From assembly GCF_019645835.1 (NCBI RefSeq), contig NZ_CP080998.1, positions 1,364,001 to 1,428,000 of the forward strand: 64,000 bases of DNA, in the 5' to 3' direction. This document shows, piece after piece, positions 1 to 10,978 of the stretch. Both the position numbers and the translations under genes were made by a program. The notes beneath the pieces are model-generated. The model searched no databases, was not told the DNA's origin, and was given only the letters and a program-made list of their open reading frames with translations. The stretch is from Mycolicibacterium holsaticum DSM 44478 = JCM 12374 (GTDB taxonomy: Bacteria > Actinomycetota > Actinomycetes > Mycobacteriales > Mycobacteriaceae). Every line of letters starts with the position of its first letter. Within the stretch, counting starts at the first letter, position 1.

Positions 1-187
1 GCAGAATCGGAACGAAAATTCTTCGGCGGGTGAGCAATTCGACGACGAGGCCGAGCACCCGCGGTTGGTGGCGCACGATGCTGATGCTGACCACCACATC
101 GCGGACGCGGCCGATGGATTCACCGTCGGGGCCCAGTACCACCAGCCCCGCTAGCCGGGCCGCATAGACCCTGTTCACCGCCGCCAT
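1..187 (-). CDS. PRC-barrel/Mg-transport-associated protein, N-terminal part (Rv1232c-like)
   Basis: Only the first 62 codons are in the window; the gene runs off the left edge. Reading the minus strand from ATG at 187 gives an open frame starting MAAVNRVYAARLAG, followed by a stretch (LGPDGESIGRVRDVVV) typical of a PRC-barrel, the fold preceding CBS/MgtE-like modules in the Rv1232c family. That family assignment rests on synteny with the neighbouring proline-rich and stress-protein genes, recalled from M. tuberculosis, and on this short match. The start codon shares the CATG at 185-188 with the divergent ATG at 186, so the divergent promoters must lie inside coding sequence or very close to it. 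Function beyond a link to magnesium transport cannot be judged from the fragment. Confidence 0.72.
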   Translation of the reverse strand, partial: MAAVNRVYAARLAGLVVLGPDGESIGRVRDVVVSISIVRHQPRVLGLVVELLTRRRIFVPIL

Positions 188-212
188 GAATCAAAGGGTA
201 GAGAGTGTGGTT

Positions 213-1181
213 GTGGAAAACCGGTATCGACCCCGTAGAACTGTGCTTTCCGTTCCCGGCAGCAGCGCCAAGATGATCGAGAAGGCGAAGTCACTTCCCG
301 CCGACGAGGTGTTCCTGGACCTGGAGGACGCCGTGGCACCCGACGCCAAGGCCCAGGCCCGCGGCGCCGTCGCGGCGGCCCTGGCCGAGCCTGGTTGGTC
401 CAGCCAACTGCGCGGGGTGCGGGTCAACGACTGGACCACACCGTGGACCCACGCCGATCTCATCGAAGTGGTGTCGGCCGTCGCGTCGGCGCCGGACGCG
501 TCACTGGACATCGTCGTGTTGCCCAAGGTGGCCGACGTTTCCCATATCCAGGCCCTGGATCTGCTGCTGAGCCAACTCGAGACGACGCACGGCCTGCCGG
601 TCGGCGGCATCGGGATCGAGGCCCAGATCGAAAATGCGCAGGGGCTGACCAACATTGACGCAATCGCCGGCGCGCCGCGGGTGCAGGCACTCGTGCTGGG
701 CCCGGCCGACATGGCGGCCAGCCTGAACATGCGCACCCTCGAGGTCGGCGAACAGCCCGAGGGCTACGACGTCGGCGATGCGCATCATCATGTGCTGATG
801 CGGATCCTGGTCGCCGCACGGACCCACGGCGTCCTGGCCATCGACGGTCCGTACCTGAAGATTCGCGACATCGACGGGTTCCGTCGGGTGGCGGGCCGGT
901 CGGCCGCGCTGGGTTATGACGGCAAGTGGGTGCTGCATCCCGACCAGATCGCCGCAGGCAACGAGATTTTCAGCCCGCGCCAAAAGGACTACGACCACGC
1001 CGAGTTGATCCTGGAGGCCTACGAATGGCACACCTCGCGCGCGGGCGGCGCCAGGGGCGCGGTGATGCTCGGCGACGAGATGATCGACGAAGCCAGCCGA
1101 AAGATGGCATTGGTGATCGCAGGTAAGGGCCGCGCGGCGGGCATGGAACGCATGGAGTCGCCGTTTCAGCCGCCGTCCTGA
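213..1181 (+). CDS. CitE-like HpcH/HpaI family lyase, probable L-malyl-CoA / beta-methylmalyl-CoA lyase
   Basis: Mg-dependent TIM-barrel C-C lyase of the citrate lyase beta/malyl-CoA lyase family. The sequence shows the PGSSAKMIEKA opening, the acidic LDLEDAV strand (about residues 34-41), GIEAQIENAQG with its metal-ligand glutamate, and LGPADMAASL. The extra C-terminal region (YDGKWVLHPDQI and a tail of about 70 residues) and 322-aa length fit malyl-CoA lyases (about 320 aa) better than the shorter CitE (about 270 aa) of M. tuberculosis. I chose GTG 213 because the family usually begins close to ENRYRPRR; GTG 207 (preceded by AAAGGG at 193-198) and ATG 186 are alternatives. A cytosolic role in cleaving malyl-CoA to glyoxylate and acetyl-CoA is inferred; methylmalyl-CoA or citramalyl-CoA are possible substrates. 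Confidence 0.88.
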   Translation: MENRYRPRRTVLSVPGSSAKMIEKAKSLPADEVFLDLEDAVAPDAKAQARGAVAAALAEPGWSSQLRGVRVNDWTTPWTHADLIEVVSAVASAPDASLDIVVLPKVADVSHIQALDLLLSQLETTHGLPVGGIGIEAQIENAQGLTNIDAIAGAPRVQALVLGPADMAASLNMRTLEVGEQPEGYDVGDAHHHVLMRILVAARTHGVLAIDGPYLKIRDIDGFRRVAGRSAALGYDGKWVLHPDQIAAGNEIFSPRQKDYDHAELILEAYEWHTSRAGGARGAVMLGDEMIDEASRKMALVIAGKGRAAGMERMESPFQPPS

Positions 1182-1191
1182 CGCGACGAGG

Positions 1192-1884
1192 TCAGGAGCT
1201 CAAGAAGGCGATGCCGGTGACCACGCTGATGAGGAATGTCAACGCACCGATGACGATGCCGGCGATGGCCATTCCGCGCCCGCCCTCACCGGAGGTCTTG
1301 ATCTGGTTGAGCGCGATGATCCCGAGCACGATGCCGATGATCGAGCCGATGCCGCACAGGAACGGAATCACGCCGATGACGGAGGCCACCAGGGAGCCGA
1401 TCGCCATCGAATTGACCTTCTGGCCGGGGGTGCCGTACGCACCGCCGTATCCGGGTGCCGGGTAGCCCGCTGGCCCGTATCCCGGCGGCGGCTGGCCATA
1501 TCCGGGCGGCGGGGGCCCGTAGCCCTGTGTGGGCGCCCCGTAGGGCGGCGCCGCGCCGTAGGGCGGCGGCGGGTATGACGGCGCGCCGAAGCCTGACGGA
1601 TCCGAGTACTGCGGCGGTGGCGGATAGCCCCCTGGCGGGGGATAGCCGGCGGGGTAGGACGTCGGGTCGTAGCTCGCCGGGGGCTGATACGGCCCGCCGG
1701 GCGGGCTGAACGCGGGCGGCGACGGGTAGCCGGGTTGGTCAGCGGCCTGCTCGCGGTGCGGTTGCGCTTCCGGCGGTGTTTCGGTCGACTGGTCCCGTGC
1801 CTGCTCGACTGGCGTCGGCTCGGACGCACCTCGGTTGGAATCGGATGGTGTCGTTTCTCCTGAGTCCTCGCCGGGATTTGTCAT
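1192..1884 (-). CDS. Proline/glycine-rich membrane protein with DUF4190-like C-terminus (Rv1233c-like)
   Basis: 230 aa from ATG 1884, chosen over an upstream in-frame start because MTNPGEDSG begins a natural acidic N-terminus. About the first 150 residues are low-complexity P/G/Y repeats (many PPPGYG and PSYPP units), followed by two hydrophobic segments, one around VNSMAIGSLVASVIGVIPFLCGIG with the adjacent IIGIVLGIIALNQI, the other near the C-terminus (AIAGIVIGALTFLISVVTGIAFL). That layout matches actinobacterial DUF4190 proteins, small membrane proteins of unknown function. It ends 10 bp from the convergent lyase gene and is transcribed divergently from the next gene. Confidence 0.85.
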   Translation of the reverse strand: MTNPGEDSGETTPSDSNRGASEPTPVEQARDQSTETPPEAQPHREQAADQPGYPSPPAFSPPGGPYQPPASYDPTSYPAGYPPPGGYPPPPQYSDPSGFGAPSYPPPPYGAAPPYGAPTQGYGPPPPGYGQPPPGYGPAGYPAPGYGGAYGTPGQKVNSMAIGSLVASVIGVIPFLCGIGSIIGIVLGIIALNQIKTSGEGGRGMAIAGIVIGALTFLISVVTGIAFLSS

Positions 1885-1990
1885 GCTTTTCAACCTAGCG
1901 CAAGTGCTGGGCACGATTGCGGCCGTTCAAGCGTTGATCCGGTTGGGAGAATCACCTGATCAGGCGCGTGATTAAGGAGATTGAATACCG

Positions 1991-2518
1991 ATGACCAGCC
2001 CGTTTCAACCTGGACCGAAGCCCGGTGCCGCCCCGGGCACGCCGAGCGTGGGGCGCGGTGCCCCTCCGCCGCTGCCCACGCCGCCGAAGGGATGGCCGAT
2101 CGGGTCGTATCCGACCTACGCCGAGGCGCAGCGCGCCGTCGACTACCTGTCGGATCAGGAGTTCCCGGTGCAGCAGGTCACGATCGTCGGGGTGGACTTG
2201 ATGCAGGTCGAACGCGTTACCGGCCGGCTGACATGGCCGAAGGTGCTCGGCGGCGGTGTGCTGACCGGCGCGTGGCTGGGGTTGTTCATCGGCCTGATCC
2301 TGGGGTTCTTCAGCCCCAACCCGTGGAGTGCACTGGCCACCGGCCTGATCGCCGGTGTGTTCTTCGGGCTGATCACATCGGCGATCCCGTACGCGATGGC
2401 GCGCGGCACAAGAGATTTCAGCTCGACGATGCAGCTGGTGGCAGGACGCTACGACGTGCTGTGCGATCCGCAGAACGCCGAACGCGGACGGGATCTGCTG
2501 GCGCGCTTGACGATCTGA
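1991..2518 (+). CDS. Membrane protein with general stress protein 17M-like domain (Rv1234-like)
   Basis: 175 aa starting at ATG 1991 with an AAGGAG ribosome site at 1974-1979. After a Pro-rich lead of about 35 residues comes a domain resembling GsiB/17M-type stress proteins (PTYAEAQRAVDYLSDQEFPVQQVTIVG, then LMQVERVTGRLTW), followed by a Gly-rich hydrophobic hairpin of about 55 residues (GGGVLTGAWLGLFIGLILGFF and ATGLIAGVFFGLITSAIPYAM) that should cross the membrane twice. Function is unknown. It precedes the trehalose importer in the same order as in M. tuberculosis (recalled) but is separated from it by 220 bp carrying two repeat structures, so co-transcription is doubtful. Confidence 0.85.
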   Translation: MTSPFQPGPKPGAAPGTPSVGRGAPPPLPTPPKGWPIGSYPTYAEAQRAVDYLSDQEFPVQQVTIVGVDLMQVERVTGRLTWPKVLGGGVLTGAWLGLFIGLILGFFSPNPWSALATGLIAGVFFGLITSAIPYAMARGTRDFSSTMQLVAGRYDVLCDPQNAERGRDLLARLTI

Positions 2519-2524
2519 TCCCGC

Positions 2525-2578
2525 GCGAGCGTGTGCGGGCGACACGCCGTCTGCTCACGCGAGTTTGCGCACGTTCGC
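2525..2578. repeat. Palindromic intergenic repeat R1, copy 1
   Basis: A GCGAGCGTGTGCG arm is answered by TGCGCACGTTCGC at the other end, with an internal GACACGCCG segment. The same architecture recurs at 10909-10968 and 43817-43876, in the same orientation. This copy has the most diverged arms of the three. It could fold as a cruciform or RNA hairpin and may act as a terminator for the stress-protein gene. Confidence 0.75.
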
Positions 2579-2588
2579 AATTGCGTAA

Positions 2589-5083
<2,495 letters not shown>

Positions 5084-5084
5084 G

Positions 5085-5921
5085 ATGGCTGAGCGGGTGA
5101 ATGCCCGGCGCGCGACGGGCTGGACGGTCGTCAACGCGCTGGTGGTGGTCTACGCGCTGCTTCCGGTGCTGTGGATCCTGAGCCTGTCGTTGAAGCCGAC
5201 GTCGACTGTCAAGGACGGCAAGCTGATTCCGGACGGGATCACCTTCGACAACTACAAGGGCATCTTCCAGGGCAACGTCTTCTCCTCGGCGCTGATCAAC
5301 TCCATCGGTATCGGTCTGATCACCACGCTGATCGCGGTGGTCATCGGCGGCATGGCCGCATACGCGGTGGCCCGGCTGACGTTTCCGGGCAAGCGGCTGC
5401 TGATCGGCGTCGCCCTGCTCATCGCGATGTTTCCGCAAATCTCGCTTGTGACACCGCTTTTCAACATCTGGCGCAGCATCGGGCTGTTCGACACCTGGCC
5501 GGGGCTGATCATCCCGTACATCACCTTCGCGTTGCCGCTGGCGATCTACACGCTGTCGGCGTTCTTCCGGGAGATCCCATGGGATCTGGAGAAGGCGGCC
5601 AAGATGGACGGCGCCACGCCGTGGCAGGCCTTCCGCAAGGTGATCGCACCGTTGGCGGCGCCCGGCATCGTCACCGCGGCGATCCTGGTGTTCATCTTCG
5701 CGTGGAACGACCTGCTGCTGGCCCTGTCGCTGACGGCGACCGAGCGCGCGATCACCGCGCCGGTGGCGATCGCCAACTTCACCGGCAGTTCACAGTTCGA
5801 GGAGCCGACCGGATCGATCGCGGCGGGCGCGATGGTCATCACCGTCCCGATCATTATCTTTGTTCTCATCTTCCAACGACGGATCGTCGCCGGCCTGACG
5901 TCCGGTGCGGTGAAGGGGTAG
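5085..5921 (+). CDS. sugB: Trehalose ABC importer permease SugB
   Basis: 278 aa, MalG-type permease with six predicted helices and the EAA loop [23 protein letters not shown]. It begins one base after the sugA stop and ends 4 bp before sugC. With SugA it makes the heterodimeric membrane pore of the trehalose importer. Family, length and order all agree with the mycobacterial system. Confidence 0.95.
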   Translation: MAERVNARRATGWTVVNALVVVYALLPVLWILSLSLKPTSTVKDGKLIPDGITFDNYKGIFQGNVFSSALINSIGIGLITTLIAVVIGGMAAYAVARLTFPGKRLLIGVALLIAMFPQISLVTPLFNIWRSIGLFDTWPGLIIPYITFALPLAIYTLSAFFREIPWDLEKAAKMDGATPWQAFRKVIAPLAAPGIVTAAILVFIFAWNDLLLALSLTATERAITAPVAIANFTGSSQFEEPTGSIAAGAMVITVPIIIFVLIFQRRIVAGLTSGAVKG

Positions 5922-5925
5922 TTCG

Positions 5926-7143
5926 ATGGCCGAAATCGTGTTGGACCGGGTGACCAAGAGTTACGCGGGCGGTGCAACGGCCGTCAAGGAGCTGTCGCTG
6001 ACGATCGCCGACGGCGAGTTCATCATCCTGGTCGGGCCGTCGGGCTGCGGAAAGTCCACCACGCTGAACATGATCGCCGGGCTGGAGGACATCACCTCCG
6101 GGGAGTTGCGCATCGGCGGTGAACGGGTCAACGAGAAGGCGCCCAAGGACCGCGACATCGCGATGGTGTTCCAGTCCTATGCGCTGTACCCGCACATGAC
6201 CGTCCGGCAGAACATCGCCTTCCCGCTGACCCTGGCGAAGATGAAGAAGGAAGACATCGCCCGCAAGGTCGACGAAGCCGCGAAAATCCTTGACCTGAGC
6301 GAACTGCTGGACCGCAAGCCGGCCCAGCTGTCCGGCGGTCAACGGCAGCGGGTCGCGATGGGCCGCGCAATCGTCCGCGATCCCAAGGCGTTTCTGATGG
6401 ACGAGCCGCTGTCCAACCTGGATGCCAAACTACGCGTGCAGATGCGTTCGGAGATCTCGCGGTTACAGGATCGGTTGGGGACCACGACGGTCTACGTCAC
6501 CCACGACCAGACCGAGGCCATGACGTTGGGCGACCGGGTGGTGGTGATGCTGGCCGGGGTCGCGCAGCAGATCGGCACTCCCGATGAGCTTTACAAGAAC
6601 CCGGCCAACCTGTTCGTGGCGGGCTTCATCGGGTCACCGGCGATGAACTTCCTGCCCGCCACCATCACCGACGTGGGCATGCGACTGCCGTTCGGAGAAG
6701 TCACGCTGACCCCGGAAGCTTCGGCGCTGTTGGCCCGCCGTCAGGCACCGGCCAACGTGATCGTCGGCATCCGACCCGAGCACATCGAGGACGCCGCGGT
6801 GCTCGACGTGTACGCGCGCATCAGTGCGTTCACCTTCGACGTGACGGTCGACATGGTCGAGTCGTTGGGCGCCGACAAGTACGTGCACTTCAAGAGCGAG
6901 GGTGCCGGGGCGCGGTCGGCCCAGCTCGCGGAGTTGGCCGCCGAGTCCGGTACCGGCGAAAACGAGTTCATCGCAAGGGTTTCCACCGATTCCACGGCCA
7001 AGCAGGGTGACACCATTCAGCTGGCGGTCGACACGTCGAAACTGGTGGTCTTCGACCCGGACACCGGTAGGAACCTCACCCTCCCCGAGGTCACCGCTGG
7101 CGAGGTGTCTGCGGCATCGGCCGAAGCGCCGTCGGCCGAGTGA
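5926..7143 (+). CDS. sugC: Trehalose ABC importer ATPase SugC
   Basis: 405-aa MalK/UgpC-type ATP-binding subunit. Walker [10 protein letters not shown] (37-45), signature LSGGQ (135-139) and Walker B FLMDE (156-160) are intact, followed by the switch histidine in [10 protein letters not shown]. The C-terminal 150 residues form the OB-fold regulatory domain ([10 protein letters not shown]). It hydrolyses ATP to drive trehalose import through SugAB. Its TGA overlaps a GTG start of the next gene, so a fifth, non-transporter protein is probably made from the same mRNA. Confidence 0.95.
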   Translation: MAEIVLDRVTKSYAGGATAVKELSLTIADGEFIILVGPSGCGKSTTLNMIAGLEDITSGELRIGGERVNEKAPKDRDIAMVFQSYALYPHMTVRQNIAFPLTLAKMKKEDIARKVDEAAKILDLSELLDRKPAQLSGGQRQRVAMGRAIVRDPKAFLMDEPLSNLDAKLRVQMRSEISRLQDRLGTTTVYVTHDQTEAMTLGDRVVVMLAGVAQQIGTPDELYKNPANLFVAGFIGSPAMNFLPATITDVGMRLPFGEVTLTPEASALLARRQAPANVIVGIRPEHIEDAAVLDVYARISAFTFDVTVDMVESLGADKYVHFKSEGAGARSAQLAELAAESGTGENEFIARVSTDSTAKQGDTIQLAVDTSKLVVFDPDTGRNLTLPEVTAGEVSAASAEAPSAE

Positions 7144-7745
7144 TCGACGTCCTGGGGCTGGTGCGCGCGCACGTCGGCGAGCACTTCGCCCGGGCCGGCA
7201 TCACCGCGGACCCCGACGTGGCAAGCGTCACGTTCCTCGGTACCGAGAACATCGACGTGCTGCGCTTCGGGCCCGACGGCCGACCCGGTTCCGAGGACGT
7301 CGTTCACTATGTCTCGCTGGGCTGTTCGCGGCATCCGATGTTCGACCCCACCGAGATGGTCACCGACGCGCTGCACGGTCCGCGCGCCGAGATCTGCGTG
7401 GCGCTGCGCGGTGCCTCGCCGCATGGGCTGGTGCGGTCCATCGCGATCGTGGCGGCGGCCCCCGCCGTCGAGGGGCTGGTGCTCGAGCCGAACGCGCTCA
7501 TCGACCTCGAGTCACCGCTGTGGGACGGGGCGCCGTTCACCGCGTTCCTGCTGGCGACCAGTGACATCGACGACGTCGCGTTGCCGCCACCGCTGCCGCC
7601 GGTGACGGTGTTGTCGGCGACGCCGATCACCGCCACGGAGGCGGCCTGGGTGCGGCTCAAGGGCGCCGACGCGATGCGCGAGGCGTGGCAGCAGGACGGG
7701 GTCGACGTGCTCGATCCTGAGCGGCGAGCCGCCAGACCGACCTGA
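7140..7745 (+). CDS. SUFU (suppressor-of-fused) domain protein
   Basis: 201 aa, soluble. The sequence fits the bacterial SUFU-domain family: N-terminal alpha segment, [15 protein letters not shown], the strand [37 protein letters not shown] and the late [23 protein letters not shown]. Bacterial members lack a known biochemical role. GTG 7140 overlaps the sugC stop as GTGA, so it is translated with the trehalose importer. From memory, the equivalent place in M. tuberculosis carries corA instead. A link to trehalose recycling is only implied by the coupling. Confidence 0.85.
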   Translation: MIDVLGLVRAHVGEHFARAGITADPDVASVTFLGTENIDVLRFGPDGRPGSEDVVHYVSLGCSRHPMFDPTEMVTDALHGPRAEICVALRGASPHGLVRSIAIVAAAPAVEGLVLEPNALIDLESPLWDGAPFTAFLLATSDIDDVALPPPLPPVTVLSATPITATEAAWVRLKGADAMREAWQQDGVDVLDPERRAARPT

Positions 7746-7831
7746 GCGGCGAGCGGCACCGGAGATCAGCAGGGTGACGGCGGTGCGCTAGGTTCGAGCG
7801 GGAAACCATCTGGATTCAAGGAGCATCTGAC

Positions 7832-8821
7832 GTGAGCACAACACCCCTCAAGGTCGCCGTCACCGGTGCGGCCGGCCAGATCGGCTACAGCCTGTTGTTC
7901 CGCATCGCGAGCGGCTCGCTGCTGGGCCCTGACCGCCCGATCGAACTGCGTCTGCTCGAGATCGAGCCCGCACTCAAAGCGCTCGAGGGTGTCGTGATGG
8001 AGCTCGACGACTGCGCGTTCCCGCTGCTGGCCGGAGTCGAGATCGGCGCCGACGCCAACAAGATCTTCGACGGCGCGAACCTGGCACTGCTGGTCGGTGC
8101 CCGCCCGCGTGGACCGGGCATGGAGCGCAGCGATCTGCTCGAGGCCAACGGCGCGATCTTCACCGCCCAGGGCAAGGCCCTCGGCGAGGTGGCCGCCGAC
8201 GACATCCGCATCGGCGTGACCGGTAACCCGGCCAACACCAACGCGTTGATCGCGATGTCCAACGCCCCCGACATCCCGCGCGAGCGGTTCACGGCGCTGA
8301 CCCGACTGGACCACAACCGGGCGATCAGCCAGCTGGCCCGCAAGACCGGCGCCAAGGTGACCGACATCAAGAAGATGACGATCTGGGGCAACCACTCGGC
8401 CACGCAGTACCCCGACCTGTTCAACGCCGAGGTGGCGGGCAGAAACGCCGCCGAGGTGGTCAACGACCAGGACTGGATCGAGAACGACTTCATCCCCACG
8501 GTCGCCAAGCGTGGCGCCGCGATCATCGACGCGCGCGGTGCCTCGTCGGCGGCCTCGGCCGCGTCGGCGACCGTCGACGCCGCGCGCGACTGGCTGTTGG
8601 GCACGCCGAAGGACGACTGGGTGTCGATGGCGGTGGTCTCCGACGGCAGCTACGGCGTGCCGGAGGGCCTGATCTCGTCGTTCCCGGTGACCACCGAGAA
8701 CGGCAACTGGAAGATCGTGCAGGGGCTGGAGGTCAACGACTTCTCCCGCGCCCGCATCGACAAGACGACAGGTGAACTTGCTGATGAGCGCAAGGCGGTC
8801 ACCGACCTCGGCCTCATCTGA
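7832..8821 (+). CDS. mdh: Malate dehydrogenase
   Basis: 329 aa, NAD-dependent LDH/MDH superfamily enzyme interconverting malate and oxaloacetate in the TCA cycle. The dinucleotide motif GAAGQIG is at residues 12-18; LTRLDHNRA carries the conserved Asp and [12 protein letters not shown] the catalytic His. Length agrees with MDH type 2 (cytosolic-type) enzymes of actinobacteria. GTG 7832 follows AAGGAG at about 7818-7823. It is followed 42 bp later by a malic enzyme, so two malate-consuming reactions are encoded side by side. Confidence 0.96.
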   Translation: MSTTPLKVAVTGAAGQIGYSLLFRIASGSLLGPDRPIELRLLEIEPALKALEGVVMELDDCAFPLLAGVEIGADANKIFDGANLALLVGARPRGPGMERSDLLEANGAIFTAQGKALGEVAADDIRIGVTGNPANTNALIAMSNAPDIPRERFTALTRLDHNRAISQLARKTGAKVTDIKKMTIWGNHSATQYPDLFNAEVAGRNAAEVVNDQDWIENDFIPTVAKRGAAIIDARGASSAASAASATVDAARDWLLGTPKDDWVSMAVVSDGSYGVPEGLISSFPVTTENGNWKIVQGLEVNDFSRARIDKTTGELADERKAVTDLGLI

Positions 8822-8850
8822 GTCGATTAGGTTACCTACCGGTTCGTCGC

Positions 8851-8856
8851 TACCCT
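8851..8856 (+). promoter_or_regulatory. Candidate -10 (TACCCT) for leaderless malic enzyme mRNA
   Basis: TACCCT fits the mycobacterial TANNNT -10 and ends 7 bp before the GTG at 8864, so transcription would begin at or beside the start codon. No ribosome-binding site precedes this GTG, which supports a leaderless transcript. An 11-bp palindrome TAGGTTACCTA lies just upstream at 8828-8838. Confidence 0.4.
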
Positions 8857-8863
8857 CGACCCC

Positions 8864-10048
8864 GTGTCGCAAGCGGTGGAAGAGCATTCGGTGACCGAAT
8901 CCAACATCGTCCTTTCTGACGACGAGATATTTGCTGCCCATGTCGGCGGCAAGCTCGGCGTACAACTCAAGGCGCCGCTGGATACTCAGCGCGCGCTGTC
9001 GATCGCCTACACCCCCGGGGTAGCGCAGGTCAGCCGGGCGATCGCCGCGGACCACACGTTGGCCGCCCGCTACACCTGGGCCAACCGCCTGGTCGCGGTG
9101 GTCAGCGACGGCAGCGCGGTGCTGGGCATCGGCGACGTCGGCCCGGCCGCGTCGCTGCCGGTGATGGAGGGCAAGTGCGCGCTGTTCAAGGAGTTCGCCG
9201 ACCTCGACTCGATCCCGCTGGTGCTGGACACCAAGGATCCCGACGAGATCGTGGAGACGCTGATCCGGCTGCGCCCGACATTCGGCGCGGTCAACCTCGA
9301 GGACATCTCCGCGCCGCGCTGCTTTGAGATCGAACGCCGCCTGATCGACGCGCTGGACTGCCCCGTCATGCACGATGACCAGCACGGCACCGCAATCGTG
9401 GTGCTGGCGGCGCTGATCGGTGCGGCGGCCGTCGTCGAGCGTGACCCGGCGTCGCTGCGCGTCGTGGTCTCCGGCGCGGGCGCAGCGGGTGTGGCGTGTG
9501 CAAAGATCCTGCTGGCCAAGGGGATCCGCGACATCACGGTGCTGGACTCGCAGGGCATCGTGCACAAAGACCGGGAAAGCCTCAACGCCTACAAGACCGA
9601 GATGGCCGAGCAGACCAACCCGCGCGGGCTGACCGGCGGATTGGCCGAGGCGCTCGACGGCGCCGACGTGTTCCTCGGGTTGTCCGCGGGTGTGGTGCCA
9701 CCCGAACTGGTTGCGACGATGTCCCCGGACGCCATCGTGTTCGCGCTGTCCAACCCCGACCCGGAGATCCATCCCGACGACGCGAAGAAGTACGCCGCCG
9801 TGGTGGCCACCGGGCGTAGCGATTTCCCCAACCAGATCAACAACGTGCTGGCGTTCCCGGGTGTGTTCCGCGGCGCGCTGGACGCCGGGGCGCGACGCAT
9901 CACCGAAGAGATGAAGGTGGCCGCCGCCGAGGCGATCTTCTCGGTGGTCGCCGACGACCTTTCGCCCGATTGCATCGTGCCCAGTGTGTTGGACCCACGC
10001 GTCGGACCCGCTGTGGCACAAGCGGTGGCCGCCGCCGCCGGCACCTGA
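8864..10048 (+). CDS. NAD(P)-dependent malic enzyme (short, MaeB-like catalytic form)
   Basis: 394 aa. Decarboxylates malate to pyruvate with reduction of NAD(P). The catalytic domain shows YTPGVAQVSR (catalytic Tyr), EGKCALFKEFADLDSIPLVLDTKDPDEI and the metal-binding block NLEDISAPRCFEIE with MHDDQHGTAIVVLA. The NAD-binding domain has VVSGAGAAGVACAKILL. It lacks the phosphotransacetylase-like C-terminal domain of long MaeB enzymes. The GTG start is leaderless-like, with TACCCT 7 bp upstream; a second GTG at codon 11 of the same frame is possible. It forms a small malate node with mdh. Confidence 0.93.
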   Translation: MSQAVEEHSVTESNIVLSDDEIFAAHVGGKLGVQLKAPLDTQRALSIAYTPGVAQVSRAIAADHTLAARYTWANRLVAVVSDGSAVLGIGDVGPAASLPVMEGKCALFKEFADLDSIPLVLDTKDPDEIVETLIRLRPTFGAVNLEDISAPRCFEIERRLIDALDCPVMHDDQHGTAIVVLAALIGAAAVVERDPASLRVVVSGAGAAGVACAKILLAKGIRDITVLDSQGIVHKDRESLNAYKTEMAEQTNPRGLTGGLAEALDGADVFLGLSAGVVPPELVATMSPDAIVFALSNPDPEIHPDDAKKYAAVVATGRSDFPNQINNVLAFPGVFRGALDAGARRITEEMKVAAAEAIFSVVADDLSPDCIVPSVLDPRVGPAVAQAVAAAAGT

Positions 10049-10050
10049 CG

Positions 10051-10896
10051 ATGTCCGTCCGGTGGCTGGTGTCGGCGCTCGTCGCGCTGCTCGTCCTGGC
10101 CACCGCGGGATGCGGCGACGACGCGGCAGCACCATCCATCGCGGTCGGCTCCACACCTGACCCCGAGGCGTCGGTGATCGCACACCTCTACGCGGCGGCG
10201 CTGCGGTTCTACGGCAGCCCGGCGCACGTCGAACCCGCGACCGATCCGCTGGCCCAACTGGACTCCGGCGACGTCCGCGTCGTGCCCGGCTTCACCGGGC
10301 AGCTGCTGCACCGGTTCATGCCCGACGCGACGGCGCGGTCGGCAGCGCAGGTGTACCGGGATCTGTTGTCGGCCTTACCCGAAGGTGTCGCCGCGGGTGA
10401 CTACACGATGTCGGCGGAGGACAAGCCCACGCTCGCGGTCACCGAGCCGACGGCTGACGCGTGGGGCGGCCGTGACGTCACCGCGGCGGTGCACAACTGC
10501 GCCAAGCTGCGCGTCGGCCACGTCGTCGATGAACCAGGACCCGCCGCGCTCGGCACCTGCGAGCTGGGGAAGTCACGTGAATTCCCGGACAGCGCAACGC
10601 TGTTCGCGGCGGTGCTGGCGGGGGAGATCAACGCGGGGTGGACGACGACCGCTGCGACGGGTATTCCCACGGAGCTGTTGACGTTGTCGGACAAGACGTC
10701 GCTGATCCGCGCGCAGAACCTGGTGCCGTTGTACCGCCGCAACGAACTCGACGAACGGCAGGTGCTCGCGCTCAACGAGGTGGCCGGGGTGTTGGACACC
10801 GCGGCGCTCGCGCAGATGCGCGCCGATGTCGCCGACGGTGAAGACCCGGCCCGCGTCGCGGACGCGTTCCTGGCCGAACACCCCCTCGGCGACTGA
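10051..10896 (+). CDS. lpqZ: Substrate-binding lipoprotein LpqZ (OpuAC/OpuC-type glycine-betaine binding fold)
   Basis: 281 aa starting at ATG 10051, three bases after the malic enzyme stop. A signal sequence VSALVALLVLATAGC ends in the lipobox TAGC, so the protein is anchored outside the membrane. The body resembles quaternary-amine/osmoprotectant binding proteins (ASVIAHLYAAALRFYG, DVRVVPGFTGQLLHRF, RRNELDERQVLALNEVAGVL). No permease or ATPase gene is nearby, so the ligand and any transporter partner are unknown. Position between mdh and the SDR matches Rv1244 as I recall it. Confidence 0.88.
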   Translation: MSVRWLVSALVALLVLATAGCGDDAAAPSIAVGSTPDPEASVIAHLYAAALRFYGSPAHVEPATDPLAQLDSGDVRVVPGFTGQLLHRFMPDATARSAAQVYRDLLSALPEGVAAGDYTMSAEDKPTLAVTEPTADAWGGRDVTAAVHNCAKLRVGHVVDEPGPAALGTCELGKSREFPDSATLFAAVLAGEINAGWTTTAATGIPTELLTLSDKTSLIRAQNLVPLYRRNELDERQVLALNEVAGVLDTAALAQMRADVADGEDPARVADAFLAEHPLGD

Positions 10897-10908
10897 CCCT
10901 CTTTCTCC

Positions 10909-10968
10909 GCGAGCGTGCGTGTCACCGAGCGCCACGCCGTCGAATTCGACGAGTTTGCGCACGCTCGC
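10909..10968. repeat. Palindromic intergenic repeat R1, copy 2
   Basis: Arms GCGAGCGTGCG and CGCACGCTCGC are perfect reverse complements, enclosing GTGTC and CACGCCG inner elements. It fills the 82-bp gap between the convergent lpqZ and SDR genes, so as RNA it would form a hairpin at the 3' end of both transcripts. It shares the CCCTCTT-CTCC lead-in with the copy at 43817. Confidence 0.85.
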
Positions 10969-10978
10969 CGGACAGCGG

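Noticed and set aside
8828..8838. TAGGTTACCTA as an IdeR site for the malic enzyme
   Set aside because: Only 11 bp and lacks the full 19-bp symmetry; the gene has no iron link.
7766..10183. 805-codon minus-strand open frame over mdh and malic enzyme
   Set aside because: It is antisense to two well-supported enzymes and has a His/Arg/Gly/Asp-rich composition typical of high-GC shadow frames.
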